Part shown: in pieces, positions 16,758-25,047 of the stretch
Layout of the letters: the number at the start of each line of letters is the position of its first letter
Numbering within the stretch: position 1 is the stretch's first letter
Source: a virus
Reading direction: 5' to 3' (one strand)
Length of the DNA stretch: 52,359 bases
Virus record (IMG/VR): IMGVR_UViG_3300027365_000018
Span: 1 to 52,359 of that record
Made by a program: the position numbers and the translations under genes
The notes under the pieces: generated by a model
Databases searched by the model: none
What the model was told of the DNA's origin: nothing
What the model saw: only the letters and a program-made list of their open reading frames with translations

Positions 16758-17081
16758 ATCGTCCTCCCACAAAAGAAAGGGCCGCGCAGGCCCTGTGTAG
16801 ATCACACGGTTTGACGCAATTGCTCCATCCGGGCCATCTTCGCTTCCCTGATCGCCTCGGCAGCGGACTTTGCGCGCCGGCGGCCGCGGGTATCGGCTCC
16901 GTTCCAGTTCTCCTGGCACGTCCTGCACTCGAATTCGCTCATCGCTTTGCTCCAGTTTCCGCTCGAATTGTTCGCTCGCATCGCCGGCATCGCCTGACAC
17001 CTTGCTGAATGCCGCGCAGATAATGAGGCTGACAGTCACGTAGCCGCCGAACGCCAGCGGCCAGAACCATGGGGAAGTCAT
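16497..17081 (-). CDS. Membrane-anchored frame open into xis (alternative reading)
   Basis: ATG at 17081 overlaps the upstream stop (ATGA) and begins a protein with a clear transmembrane segment (about 6-25, PLAFGGYVTVSLIICAAF) followed by a charged region. The frame has no stop until the excisionase stop at 16497. The N-terminal ~50 residues look genuine; the stretch between them and the excisionase start looks non-coding. Either a short membrane protein lost its stop, or the two are fused. The membrane start is plausible, the full length doubtful. Confidence 0.3.
   Translation of the reverse strand: MTSPWFWPLAFGGYVTVSLIICAAFSKVSGDAGDASEQFERKLEQSDERIRVQDVPGELERSRYPRPPARKVRCRGDQGSEDGPDGAIASNRVIYTGPARPFLLWEDDMSDQEILYAADVARMVGKTQHAFTAAMQRNSSAVPPGRFKMGRLWAWRRSTVEAWLDGLESGEHEQPRRKRGRPRAIPASPQALRG
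16769..16794 (-). terminator. Intrinsic terminator before xis
   Basis: On the reverse strand AGGGCC-TGCGC-GGCCCT forms a 6-bp stem followed by TTTCTTTTGT. It separates the small Cys-containing gene from the excisionase-like gene. Confidence 0.6.
16802..16942 (-). CDS. Small CxxC protein
   Basis: A 46-residue reading frame starts at ATG 16942 with GGAG eight bases upstream. It has a CRTC pair near the N-terminus and a basic, helical C-terminus. It lies fully within a longer open frame in another phase (16497-17081), so one of the two is probably not expressed; the ribosome site favours this one. No function can be assigned. Confidence 0.5.
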   Translation of the reverse strand: MSEFECRTCQENWNGADTRGRRRAKSAAEAIREAKMARMEQLRQTV

Positions 17082-17530
17082 CACGCCGCCACCTCCCGCC
17101 CGACCAGCGGCCGGATCTCCACCATCTCGCTGTCGAGGTGGTTCGGGTTGCCCCGGCCGCGCGCCTCGGCGAGCATCCGCTGCCATTCCTCCACCAGTTC
17201 GCCCAGCAGCACGGCCTGGCCGATGTCGGCGTCCTCCGTCTCCAGGTAGGTCGTGTCGCCGTTGACGAAGCGCACGGACACGCGGATGTGCCAGCGATGC
17301 GGCGCGGCCTCGGCGTAGTCGGCCAGCTGCTGCCGGTCGCTCATGGGGATCATGGCCGGGAACGACCACTGGCCATGCAGCTCATCGCCCATCGGGATGG
17401 CGCGGAACACCATGCCGGTCATCTTGCGCCGGGCACGGTCGATGTAGCGGTTCACGCCGGCCCGGCCCATGTGGGCGGCGCGGTTGTGGCGCTGGGCCTT
17501 GGCCTGGGCGCGTCGTTGGGCTCGGTTCAT
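17081..17530 (-). CDS. Hypothetical early protein
   Basis: The 149-residue protein has a basic N-terminus (RAQRRAQAKAQRHNRAAH) followed by a folded region with β-strand-like WHIRVSVRFVNGDTTYLE and a helical VLLGELVEEWQRMLAE. The start overlaps the previous stop (ATGA) and the end overlaps the next gene start the same way, so it is translated as part of the leftward operon. No family recognised. Confidence 0.7.
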   Translation of the reverse strand: MNRAQRRAQAKAQRHNRAAHMGRAGVNRYIDRARRKMTGMVFRAIPMGDELHGQWSFPAMIPMSDRQQLADYAEAAPHRWHIRVSVRFVNGDTTYLETEDADIGQAVLLGELVEEWQRMLAEARGRGNPNHLDSEMVEIRPLVGREVAA

Positions 17531-18564
17531 GACACCACCTCCTTGGACTTCGCCTCAGCCATCAGCGCCTGGTAGGCGATGCCGTCTTCGGCGCTGTCGG
17601 CGTGATAGCCCGCCCGGGTGAACATGCGCACGTCTTTTAGGATTCGCATGAAGTGCCAGCCCTGGGCCTCGGTCAGGTTGATGCCGTGGTGCAGATTGAA
17701 GATGGCCACGGTCTGCGCCATCGAGCGCTCGCCCTCGGGGCTGTCGTAGGTGGCGGCTCGGTCGCGCATGTGCTGCCCGGCGCGCTCGAGCAGATCCGGC
17801 GCCGTGGCGTCGTGGGCCGCGGTGGCATTGGCCGCCTGCATCATGTCGTCCATTCCGCGGCACAGGCGGCGCTCGCACTCGCGGAAGGCCTCGTCTTCGT
17901 AGTGTTCGCCGCTGCCATCGGACAGCAGTTCGACGAGATCAAGGCTGTCTTCCGCGCCGATTTCATAGTGGCCGTTCTGGAACCATCGGCGCACCCCATG
18001 CTCGCCTTCGAGTTCGCCACGGACGGGGGCTACCTTGTCGTCAATCTGGACGATCTTGACGGCATCACCTCCGCGCGTCTTCCACACCTGCCCAACCCGG
18101 AAACGCGGCAATTCGGCTATATCGGCTGATGATGCGTCGGTAGCGCTATCGGGGCGACGTTCGAGGGTCTGGCGCCAGTCGTGACCGGCGGGGATAGCGC
18201 CCCTAGATGCAAGCCCGGATAATCCAGATACCTGCCAGCAACCTTTCCCCATGGACACTGTTTCCTTTGGTTCTTCAGAAAACCAGCACCACAGCTCTGC
18301 TGTCTCGTTCTGCGCAAGCCAATCCGCCCACCCCGGCGCACCCTCCCAACTCGGCTTGTTGATCAGGCGTTTGCGCTCAGCGAGGTATTCGCTGCGGGTT
18401 ATTGTGACGCCATCTACCTCGACCGCGAGGATAACGCCTGACGATCCTTCCAGCCTGGCGCCCCTGAAACCCTTGTGTTCAGCCCAGTCAAATATCTCTT
18501 TGGGTTGGCTTGGCCACTCAGCCAATTCCATCGCCAGCTTCGTCAGCAATTCTCCACGGTTCAT
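17527..18564 (-). CDS. DUF6378-like C-terminal domain protein
   Basis: The 345-residue protein has an N-terminal region of unknown type. In the middle (about 150-190) is a small domain typical of phage proteins (RFRVGQVWKTRGGDAVKIVQID). The C-terminal ~90 residues carry the pattern RAATYDSPEGERSM..TV..FN..HG..L...QGW.FM..LK..R......H.DS..D...Y that I associate with DUF6378, found in phage nucleotide- and DNA-metabolism regions. Its biochemical role is not known. It overlaps both neighbours by four bases. Confidence 0.7.
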   Translation of the reverse strand: MNRGELLTKLAMELAEWPSQPKEIFDWAEHKGFRGARLEGSSGVILAVEVDGVTITRSEYLAERKRLINKPSWEGAPGWADWLAQNETAELWCWFSEEPKETVSMGKGCWQVSGLSGLASRGAIPAGHDWRQTLERRPDSATDASSADIAELPRFRVGQVWKTRGGDAVKIVQIDDKVAPVRGELEGEHGVRRWFQNGHYEIGAEDSLDLVELLSDGSGEHYEDEAFRECERRLCRGMDDMMQAANATAAHDATAPDLLERAGQHMRDRAATYDSPEGERSMAQTVAIFNLHHGINLTEAQGWHFMRILKDVRMFTRAGYHADSAEDGIAYQALMAEAKSKEVVS

Positions 18565-18818
18565 CCCAACCTCCTGTACTTGGGCAGGCCGCGCTCGTTC
18601 ACGCGGCGGATCAGTTCACGCTCCAGCCAGTGCTCGATGGCGGCCCCGGCCAGCGCCCCGGCCGCCCGGGCGTTGTATCCGGACACCTGGCTGGTGATGA
18701 CGGCAGTCAGGTCAGGCCGGCTCCATGTGGGCGGCAGCCGGGAGAGCAGTGTCAGCTGCCTGTCCGGACGCATCGCATAGCGGCAGCCGCGGACACGCAG
18801 CGTGTCGAGTCGCTTCAT
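18561..18818 (-). CDS. Hypothetical early protein
   Basis: The 85-residue protein is Arg-rich with a hydrophobic helical stretch (about 45-60, SGYNARAAGALAGAAIEHWL). It lies just after the methyltransferase and overlaps the next gene start by four bases. No family is recognised. Confidence 0.6.
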   Translation of the reverse strand: MKRLDTLRVRGCRYAMRPDRQLTLLSRLPPTWSRPDLTAVITSQVSGYNARAAGALAGAAIEHWLERELIRRVNERGLPKYRRLG

Positions 18819-18836
18819 GTGGGGCTCCTGGGTGGG

Positions 18837-20411
18837 TCAAGCGGCCGCGTCGGCCGGCATGAACTGGCGCTCGTGGGTGAAGTTGGCCTCGACGATCGCG
18901 CGGGCCAGCGGCGGGCAGACGCTGTTGCCGACGAGACGCACCTGGGTGTACTTGGGCACTTTCTTGCCGGCGGCCTCGGCCAGCCGGTAGTGGGCGGGGA
19001 ATCCCTGGGCCATGGCGAGTTCGTGGGGCTGGAGCATGCGCATGCCGATGTCGGTGACCACGTACTGCTCGCCCTCGATGGTCACGGTGACCAGCCCGAA
19101 CCGGTCACGCGTCGGCGCTGTGTGCAGCGGGTCGCGCGGATCCTGCCCGACGCCACGGCCGTAATACTTCACCAGGAACGCGGACACGGCGGCAGCGTGG
19201 GTGCCGCCGGCACAGACGGTGGGCAGCGGCTCGCGCAGATCCCGGCCGCCACGGTCGGCGCCCTTGAGGTTGACCAGGCTGGCCGCGACCAGCGCGTTGT
19301 GGTCGGTGGCGGTGATTGTCGGCACCGGGCGGCGGAGATCGTCGCCGACAACGCCGGTGAAGTGCTTGGCGAGGAACGCCGAGACCAGGGCGTGTTTCTG
19401 TCCGCTGGCGACCACGGTGCCGAGCGGGCGTTGCAGGTCGAGCACTCGCGGCGCTTGGCCGGGCCGCTCGCCGTAGCCGGTCTGGATCAGCGTCGGTGAG
19501 ACAACCGCGAACGATCCGCCCTTGGGCCAGGCCGTGATCGTCCGGAGCGGCTCGCGGACGTCATTTGCCTGAACTGCCCCGTTGCCGTAGTTGGCGATCG
19601 GCACGATGAACGGGTCGCCGCTCTCGATGACGTACCGCATCACGCCCTTGGCGATGCGCTTGAGCGTGTTCTCGGCCAGCGGCCGGTCCCTGTCGAAGAT
19701 ACTGGGGCAGGGGATCGACCAGTCGATGCACTCGGCGGCGGTGCGCCAGGCCTTGAGCTTGCCGCGCTTCACGGCTGGCGTTGCCGGGTCGGCGTGGGTC
19801 GGCTTCGGCCACTGGATCGTCAGGCCGTCGCGGCGGGCGATCAGGAACAGCCGCCGCCGGATGGTCGGCGCGCCGTAGTCGCAGGCCCGCAGGATCTGCC
19901 AGTCAACCTGGTAGCCGTGCCGGTTCAGCGCCCGGACGAAGCCGCGGAAGGTCTGCCCCTTGCGCGCCGGGTCTGGCCGACACTTCGCATCGGCGCCCTT
20001 GATCAGCGGGCCCCAGTCTAGAAACTCCTCGACGTTCTCGAGGATGATGACCCGCGGCTTGACCTTGGCCGCCCAGCGCGCCGCCACCCAGGCGAGGCCG
20101 CGCACGCTCTTGCTCACCGGGCGCCCGCCCTTTGCCTTGGAGTGGTGCCGGCAGTCAGGCGAGAACCAGGCCAGGCCGACCGGCATGCCGTGCGTCGCAC
20201 GCTCGGGGTCGATGTCCCAGACGTCGGCGACGGCATGCTCGCTGCCCGGATGGTTGGCGGTGTGGACGGCGATAGCCGCCTCGTCGTGGTTGATGGCGAG
20301 ATCGACGGGGCGGCCCATGGCCTGTTCGATACCCTCGCTGGCCCCGCCGCCGCCGGCGAAATTATCGACCACCAGCTCGTGGCCGAACAGGTTCAGGTTG
20401 GTCACATGCAT
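18837..20411 (-). CDS. C5 cytosine DNA methyltransferase
   Basis: The protein methylates cytosine in DNA using SAM. Motif I FAGGGGASEG (SAM binding), a motif IV catalytic Cys in SPDCRHHSK, motif VI ENVEEFLDW, motif VIII RRRLFLIARR and motif X LVGNSVCPP are all present. Between VIII and X, about residues 280-430, five ~35-residue units each carry an R-[EDR]-P-x-x-T core (encoded near 19555, 19430, 19330, 19220 and 19130), so the recognition region looks repetitive. ATG 20411 lies only two bases from GGAGAG; GTG 20405 has better spacing and may be the true start. Self-methylation against host restriction is the likely purpose. It stands alone, without a restriction partner. Confidence 0.92.
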   Translation of the reverse strand: MHVTNLNLFGHELVVDNFAGGGGASEGIEQAMGRPVDLAINHDEAAIAVHTANHPGSEHAVADVWDIDPERATHGMPVGLAWFSPDCRHHSKAKGGRPVSKSVRGLAWVAARWAAKVKPRVIILENVEEFLDWGPLIKGADAKCRPDPARKGQTFRGFVRALNRHGYQVDWQILRACDYGAPTIRRRLFLIARRDGLTIQWPKPTHADPATPAVKRGKLKAWRTAAECIDWSIPCPSIFDRDRPLAENTLKRIAKGVMRYVIESGDPFIVPIANYGNGAVQANDVREPLRTITAWPKGGSFAVVSPTLIQTGYGERPGQAPRVLDLQRPLGTVVASGQKHALVSAFLAKHFTGVVGDDLRRPVPTITATDHNALVAASLVNLKGADRGGRDLREPLPTVCAGGTHAAAVSAFLVKYYGRGVGQDPRDPLHTAPTRDRFGLVTVTIEGEQYVVTDIGMRMLQPHELAMAQGFPAHYRLAEAAGKKVPKYTQVRLVGNSVCPPLARAIVEANFTHERQFMPADAAA

Positions 20412-20420
20412 CTCTCCATG

Positions 20421-20446
20421 AAAAAGCCCCGCCGAACTGGCAGGGC
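20421..20446 (-). terminator. Intrinsic terminator between rdgC and methyltransferase
   Basis: Read on the reverse strand, GCCCTGCC-AGTTC-GGCGGGGC forms an 8-bp stem with one wobble, followed by TTTTT. It stands directly before the methyltransferase start. Confidence 0.75.
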
Positions 20447-20620
20447 CTGGGAATAAGCGGGCGTATCGTGCCCAGACGACCATCGCCTACACCTGCCGCA
20501 TGGCGGTGTGCTCGGCCCACGCGAGCGCGCCCCTCTGCGTGCGTCGCATGGGGTAGAGCAGGAGGTCGGTGTATCGATGGCTGCCGGTGTTGCCCACCGC
20601 CGGCTGGGGTTGTTCGGCTG

Positions 20621-21538
20621 TTACGGGGTAGTGGCCGCGGGCTGGGTCTCGCCGCCGTGGCCGGCGATCAGCGTGTCGATCGCCTGGCCCATGATTCGGG
20701 CCATCAGGATGAAGTCGGCCTCGACGCGCGCCTTCTCGTCGTCGGTCTCGGTTTCGGCGGCTTCGTCCAGCACGGCATCGCTGAACCGCAGCGACTTGAG
20801 CGAGAGGTCGTCGGCCAGAACCAGCGACAGGTCTTCGTTGACGGTGATGCCGAGCCGGGTGGCCTGGTAGCCGCTTTCCAGCGCGGCCTGCATTTCTTCG
20901 CCGTCGAGGTCCACCTGGCGGCCGCGGATCACCGCGCTGTCACCGGTGGCGCGCAGCTCGATCTGGTCGCCGATCTCCAGCCAGGCAGGGCGATCTGCCG
21001 GCTGCTTGAGCCAGTCGGTCATGGCGCGCACCGGCGTCATCTTGGTAGCCAGCGGCGTGACCTTGAGCGAGCCCAGGGTCTGGCGCAGCAGGTCGAGCAC
21101 ATCCTCGGCTCGGGCACGACTGGAGCTGTTGACGACGATCAGGCCGTTGGCGGTGTCCCACCAGAGGTCGATGCGCTGCGTGCGGATGAAGGCCTGGGGC
21201 AGGAACTCCTCGTAGATCTGCTCCTTGATCGCCTGTTTCTCCTGGCGGCGCAGCGGCTGGCCTTCGGCTTCCTCACGGTCGGCGACGCGCGCCTCGAGCT
21301 CCTCGCGGATCACGCTGGCCGGCAGTAGACGCTCCTGGCACCGCGCGCTGATCAGGCGATGGTCGCCGTGCTCGAGAATCAGCGGGCCGGGCGAGGTGAC
21401 CGGACCCCAGCCGAGACGCTTGGCTTCGCTGCCGCTGAGTGGGCGGAAGGCCTGATCGGCCAGGCAGGCGTCCAGGTCACGGAGCGGCAGGACGGGAAGG
21501 TCGTGGACGCGATAGAGATGGGCGGACTTGAACCACAT
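20621..21538 (-). CDS. rdgC: Recombination-associated protein RdgC
   Basis: The 305-residue length and sequence fit RdgC, a ring-shaped double-stranded-DNA-binding protein that modulates RecA. Recognisable segments are the N-terminal MWFKSAHLYRVHDLP, the SEAKRLGWGPV segment, and the conserved QRIDLWWDTANGLIVVNSSS. Phages carry rdgC in recombination blocks; here it lies downstream of dut, the SSB-like and Sak4-like genes on the leftward operon. A terminator follows it (20421-20446). Confidence 0.92.
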   Translation of the reverse strand: MWFKSAHLYRVHDLPVLPLRDLDACLADQAFRPLSGSEAKRLGWGPVTSPGPLILEHGDHRLISARCQERLLPASVIREELEARVADREEAEGQPLRRQEKQAIKEQIYEEFLPQAFIRTQRIDLWWDTANGLIVVNSSSRARAEDVLDLLRQTLGSLKVTPLATKMTPVRAMTDWLKQPADRPAWLEIGDQIELRATGDSAVIRGRQVDLDGEEMQAALESGYQATRLGITVNEDLSLVLADDLSLKSLRFSDAVLDEAAETETDDEKARVEADFILMARIMGQAIDTLIAGHGGETQPAATTP

Positions 21539-21550
21539 GGCAGGTCTCCA

Positions 21551-21580
21551 GAAAGCAAAGACCCCACCGAACTGGCAGGG
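21551..21580 (-). terminator. Weak terminator-like hairpin between dut and rdgC
   Basis: Reverse strand CCCTGCC-AGTTC-GGTGGGG forms a stem with wobble pairs, followed by TCTTTGCTTT. It shares the CCGAACTGGCAGGGCCT core with the hairpin at 20421-20446. Confidence 0.5.
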
Positions 21581-21604
21581 CCTCGTGATGGGTGAGGGTG
21601 GGCG

Positions 21605-22030
21605 CTACCGCCCGCTGTGGCCGAACCCGCCATCGGCGCGCTGGGTGGCATCGAGCGACTCGGTGACGAGGAAGTCGGGCGTCTCGTAGCGCTCGAAAAT
21701 CAGCTGAGCGATGCGGTCGCCGGGCTTGAACTCGACCATGTACGGGCCGTGGTTGATCAGCGCCACATTTATTTCCCCGGTGTAGTCCGGGTCGATCACC
21801 CCGGCATGCACGTTGATGGCGTGCTTGACGGCCAGGCCGGAGCGGGGCGCGATGCGGGCGTAGGTGCCCACCGGGCAGCTGATGTGCACGCCGGTGGGCA
21901 GCTTGGCCTGCTGGCCGGGCTGGATCTCGACGCGCTCGACGGCGTAGAGGTCGTAGCCTGCCGAGCCGTTGGTGGCGCGGCTGGGGAGACGGGCTTTCGG
22001 GTGAGAGAACAGGATCTTGGCGTGTTGCAT
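21605..22030 (-). CDS. dut: dUTP diphosphatase
   Basis: The 141-residue protein hydrolyses dUTP to dUMP. It shows the trimeric dUTPase motifs: NGSAGYDLYA, PRSGLAVKHAI, GVIDPDYTGEI, GDRIAQLIF and a C-terminal GGFGHSG that closes over the substrate. The start is ATG 22030; a longer frame adds 21 residues that are not conserved in type. It lies in the recombination block of the leftward operon. Confidence 0.95.
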   Translation of the reverse strand: MQHAKILFSHPKARLPSRATNGSAGYDLYAVERVEIQPGQQAKLPTGVHISCPVGTYARIAPRSGLAVKHAINVHAGVIDPDYTGEINVALINHGPYMVEFKPGDRIAQLIFERYETPDFLVTESLDATQRADGGFGHSGR

Positions 22031-22050
22031 GGGGTTTCCGTGGTGGTTGG

Positions 22051-22548
22051 TCAGGAGATGCGCAGGCTGTCCTTGCCCGATGCAAGATGGCACCCCGGGA
22101 TCTGCTCCCCGGCTTTCAGCGCCTTGAGCAATTCGGCTTTATCGGGGGAGCGCACCTCCTTGATGCGGATGTAGTCGGATGGCAGCGCTGTTTCATCGTC
22201 GATCGCGCACACTGGCTTCCCGGCAACTCGAGTGATGGTGAAGAACTGGCGCTTCACCTTGTCCTTGCCGAGATCTTCCATCGATAAGCGCACGCGCTCC
22301 CGGCACGTTTCGGCGTTGCGCTCGAACTGCTTGGCGCGCTCTGAAAGGCGCCTGGCTTCGGCCTTGCACGCTTCGGCGTCGGCCTGGAGCTGCCGAGCGA
22401 CGATCACCGTGGCCTCGACCTTCTCCTCCCACTGCTCGCCCTGGGCGGCGAGCGTCTCGTCCAGCGCTTCGCGGAACGCTTCATCGTCCTCGGCATCCAT
22501 GGCGAGGAGTTGCTGGTATTCCTGGCTGAGCTCGTAGAGCGAAGACAT
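22051..22548 (-). CDS. Siphovirus Gp157-like protein
   Basis: The 165-residue protein is a long helical or coiled-coil N-terminal part (about 5-95) followed by the conserved end EDLGKDKVKRQFFTITRV..., P.DYIRIKEV.SPDKAELLKALKAGE.IPGCHLA. That pattern matches the Gp157 family of phage proteins, whose role is not well understood. It lies between terminator 22564-22585 and dut. Confidence 0.85.
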   Translation of the reverse strand: MSSLYELSQEYQQLLAMDAEDDEAFREALDETLAAQGEQWEEKVEATVIVARQLQADAEACKAEARRLSERAKQFERNAETCRERVRLSMEDLGKDKVKRQFFTITRVAGKPVCAIDDETALPSDYIRIKEVRSPDKAELLKALKAGEQIPGCHLASGKDSLRIS

Positions 22549-22563
22549 GGTGCCTCCTGAATC

Positions 22564-22585
22564 AAAAAGCCCCGCTGAGCGGGGC
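22564..22585 (-). terminator. Intrinsic terminator after the SSB-like gene
   Basis: Reverse strand GCCCCGCT-C-AGCGGGGC is a near-perfect palindrome followed by TTTTT, between the SSB-like gene and the Gp157-like gene. Confidence 0.85.
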
Positions 22586-22590
22586 GCGGG

Positions 22591-23331
22591 TTACCAGACG
22601 ATGGGCATCGGGGCGAATGGGATCTCGTCGTCGAAGTCGTTGCTCGTCGGCCCCTGCATGCCTTGCTGCCCTGGGGTCGGCTGGTAGGGCTGGGCAGCAT
22701 ACCCACCATACTGGCCACCGCCGGCATTCTGGCGCTGAGCGTTCTTCGCCTGCTTGACGGGGTTCTCGGCGAGCCACCGGACCATGCGGGGCAGTTGGAT
22801 CGGCTGCGCCGCCTTGTCGAGGATCTCGCTGGCCACCATTTCGGTCTCTGGGTCGAACGGCGCGAAGATGATCATCCGCGTTTTCGGCGTGCCGTCGTCG
22901 CGAGTCTTGAGGACGCCGTTCTGGTCGGTTGTTTCTTCCTGGCGTAGCAGCAGGCCGATCCGCTTGTTGGTCAGCGCGGGGTAGGTATCCTTCTGCTTGG
23001 TGACCTCCTTGCCTTCGTTGAAGTCATAGAGCGATACCTGACCGGGCTGCGGCTGGATGGAGCGAACCTTGCCGCATGTCATCAGCGCCTGCAGCATGTT
23101 GAATCCGCCCAGCGCCTGACCATCCCTGCCGTGTGTGAACAGCATCAACGGGCCGGCCTCCTGCCCCTGGTCGCTCTCGAACTTGAAGCACACCGCCTCG
23201 GCGCCGGAAGGATAGGTTTCCGACCACGCCGCGGTCAGCGTGCCAGTGAACTTGCCGGACTCGGTGATGCGCTTACCGCCGCTGTTCGCGTCTCGGGCTG
23301 CTTGGGTGTCCAGTTCAAATGTGCGTGCCAT
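22591..23331 (-). CDS. Phage SSB-like single-stranded DNA-binding protein
   Basis: The 246-residue protein has an N-terminal β-rich domain (about 1-130) suited to an OB-type fold, a Gln/Gly/Tyr-rich linker (195-225) and an acidic, hydrophobic-tipped tail, DFDDEIPF (near 232-239). That tail is the classic SSB C-terminal interaction motif; here seven more residues follow it. It lies immediately downstream of the Sak4-like ATPase, with which SSB normally cooperates in annealing. Assignment relies on the tail and neighbours. Confidence 0.75.
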   Translation of the reverse strand: MARTFELDTQAARDANSGGKRITESGKFTGTLTAAWSETYPSGAEAVCFKFESDQGQEAGPLMLFTHGRDGQALGGFNMLQALMTCGKVRSIQPQPGQVSLYDFNEGKEVTKQKDTYPALTNKRIGLLLRQEETTDQNGVLKTRDDGTPKTRMIIFAPFDPETEMVASEILDKAAQPIQLPRMVRWLAENPVKQAKNAQRQNAGGGQYGGYAAQPYQPTPGQQGMQGPTSNDFDDEIPFAPMPIVW

Positions 23332-23334
23332 TGC

Positions 23335-23976
23335 TTATGCCTCCTGGGCGGCTGGCTGGTTGAGACCGTAGTAGTCGCAGATGGCGGCATCGACGGCCGC
23401 CAGGTCGTTGTCGATGCGCTCATCCTTGAACAAGCCCATCGGGGTCTTCACCGTGTCGGAGCCGTTGTTCCGGGTGGCGAAGAAGTAGTGACCGTCCTGC
23501 ACCTGGGTGCGCAGGACGATCGTGAACAGGCCTTCCGGCGTGATCTTCTCGTCGAGCATCTTGCCGATCGTCTTCATCTTCACGCCGCCCTGGTCGTCCT
23601 CCTGGGTGTGACTGAGGACGTAGACGCGGACATGCTCAGGCAGGGCTGCGAGCGCTGAGATGACCTCCCAGGCGTGGCGGCCGATCTCGGTGAACTTGGC
23701 AAAGCCGGTTTCGTCCGAGCGGCGCATGAACTCGTTGGCAAGCAGATACTGGAAGTCGTCAATGACGATGGCCTGCTTGCCATTGGCGGCCGCCTTGCGC
23801 GCCGCCTGGATGATCATTCCCCACTGGTCGGTGGTGTACGGTTTCCAACCGGCTGACCGGAACGGCAGCGGCTTCTCGATGACCTTGATCAGCGCGGTCG
23901 TGGAAGCCTCCATGTTCCGCATGGACGTAGACTTGCCGGTGCCGGACTTGCCGAGCACCAAGGTGGCAATACTCAT
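23335..23976 (-). CDS. Sak4-like single-strand annealing ATPase
   Basis: The 213-residue RecA-fold ATPase has Walker A GKSGTGKST (about 9-17), a Walker B-like AIVIDDFQYLL (~70-80) and a sensor-type VYVLSHTQED. Length and lack of extra domains suit Sak4 (AAA_24-type) recombinases of phages, which promote single-strand annealing with SSB. ATG 23976 follows a GAGG site; a frame five codons longer exists. The next gene downstream is SSB-like, supporting the recombination role. Confidence 0.8.
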   Translation of the reverse strand: MSIATLVLGKSGTGKSTSMRNMEASTTALIKVIEKPLPFRSAGWKPYTTDQWGMIIQAARKAAANGKQAIVIDDFQYLLANEFMRRSDETGFAKFTEIGRHAWEVISALAALPEHVRVYVLSHTQEDDQGGVKMKTIGKMLDEKITPEGLFTIVLRTQVQDGHYFFATRNNGSDTVKTPMGLFKDERIDNDLAAVDAAICDYYGLNQPAAQEA

Positions 23977-24143
23977 GACGCAACCCTCCATTGCTCATCT
24001 GCTGCGTTCTGCATTTCGCCATGGGCGTAGGCGATGCCGGCCAGCTCGTTCTTGAGCGCTGCCTCGTCGATTTCGCCTCGCTGAAACATGGCGCGCGCTG
24101 CTTGCTCTGCTTCGCTGCGTGTCATAGCCTGATCTCGATTCAT
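23973..24143 (-). CDS. Small hypothetical protein
   Basis: About 56 residues, helical and acidic, with a SEAEQAARAMFQRGEIDEAALKNELA segment. Its stop overlaps the Sak4-like start by four bases (ATGA), so it is translated in the operon. ATG 24125 is an alternative start. No family recognised. Confidence 0.6.
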   Translation of the reverse strand: MNRDQAMTRSEAEQAARAMFQRGEIDEAALKNELAGIAYAHGEMQNAADEQWRVAS

Positions 24144-24191
24144 TCGGTGGATCACCGCCCGCCCGGGTCTGCACACCCGAGGCGGGCTTCT

Positions 24192-24488
24192 TCATTCGCC
24201 GCGGGCCTTCTTGAGCGCCTGGCGCGCCAGTTGGCAGCACCGCCTTGCTTCCTCGTTGACGAACTCGTTGTCCTCAAGCACGCCGAAGTGGTGGTGGTAC
24301 GCCTCAAGTGCCTCGTAAAGCTCTGGTGCTGCGGCGATCAGCCGGGCGTTGGCATTGGCTATCGTTCGCGGGTGAGCTGATCCACGGCATGTCGCTACCA
24401 AGCCGCCACGGCTGCTCTCGCTGCTCGGCGAAATCACTTGTCGCTGATCTGCAAGCCAGGGTCCTGGCGCCCAACGTTTCTCGCTCAT
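24192..24488 (-). CDS. Hypothetical phage early protein
   Basis: The 98-residue protein starts with a WAPGPW motif and contains ANARLIAAAPELYEAL (about 47-62). Both are very common in a widespread family of small phage proteins of unknown function. It overlaps the previous gene's stop by four bases. No function is known. Confidence 0.75.
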   Translation of the reverse strand: MSEKRWAPGPWLADQRQVISPSSESSRGGLVATCRGSAHPRTIANANARLIAAAPELYEALEAYHHHFGVLEDNEFVNEEARRCCQLARQALKKARGE

Positions 24489-24730
24489 GCCGCCTCCCGC
24501 GCGTTGATCAGCTCACCGCAGATCCGATCATGGTCGCTGTCGGTCATCTTGCGTTCGAGCCACGGAGCCGGGCGGCCGCGGCGGTCGAGGATGTCGAACT
24601 CGATCTCATCGGGCTCGGGCGGATCGGCATCACCGAACCCGGACCCGGTGATGCGCATGGGCACGCCGGGCGAGTAGTAGGTGAGCGCTGCCTGGCAGGG
24701 GATGCCGGCAACGCGAGTGCGGATGATCAT
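24485..24730 (-). CDS. Hypothetical early protein
   Basis: The 81-residue protein has AGGAGG upstream of ATG 24730. It is β-rich, with a Pro/Glu/Asp segment DADPPEPDEIEFDILDRRGRP in the middle. It is linked to both neighbours by ATGA overlaps. No family recognised. Confidence 0.7.
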   Translation of the reverse strand: MIIRTRVAGIPCQAALTYYSPGVPMRITGSGFGDADPPEPDEIEFDILDRRGRPAPWLERKMTDSDHDRICGELINAREAA

Positions 24731-25047
24731 GCGGCCTCCTCCTTGCTCCGATTCTCGGCAATCCACTCGGCGAGCTGATCGCGCTGCTGTGTCAGGGTGC
24801 GTTCATGCGTCGCCAGGAACTCGGGCCCCGTGAGCTCGGCAACATCCACGCCCTCGGGGCTGATCGACGCCCACGTCGTGTGGGCTATCTCGGCATGTCC
24901 CGGCTGGCGGCAGGTAACGGTCGAATGCGTGCTGCCGTTCGCGCTGAACTCGACCCTGTGCTCGATGTTCCACCCGGTCTGAACCCGCCCGGCGCTGGCA
25001 AGTGATTGGATGCTGGCGAGCAAGGCTTGCTGGTCACTGCTGATCAT
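24727..25047 (-). CDS. Hypothetical early protein
   Basis: The 106-residue protein has a β-rich middle (HRVEFSANGSTHSTVTCRQPG) and a helical C-terminus (ERTLTQQRDQLAEWIAENRSKEEA). Its end overlaps the next start by four bases. No family recognised. Confidence 0.7.
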   Translation of the reverse strand: MISSDQQALLASIQSLASAGRVQTGWNIEHRVEFSANGSTHSTVTCRQPGHAEIAHTTWASISPEGVDVAELTGPEFLATHERTLTQQRDQLAEWIAENRSKEEAA

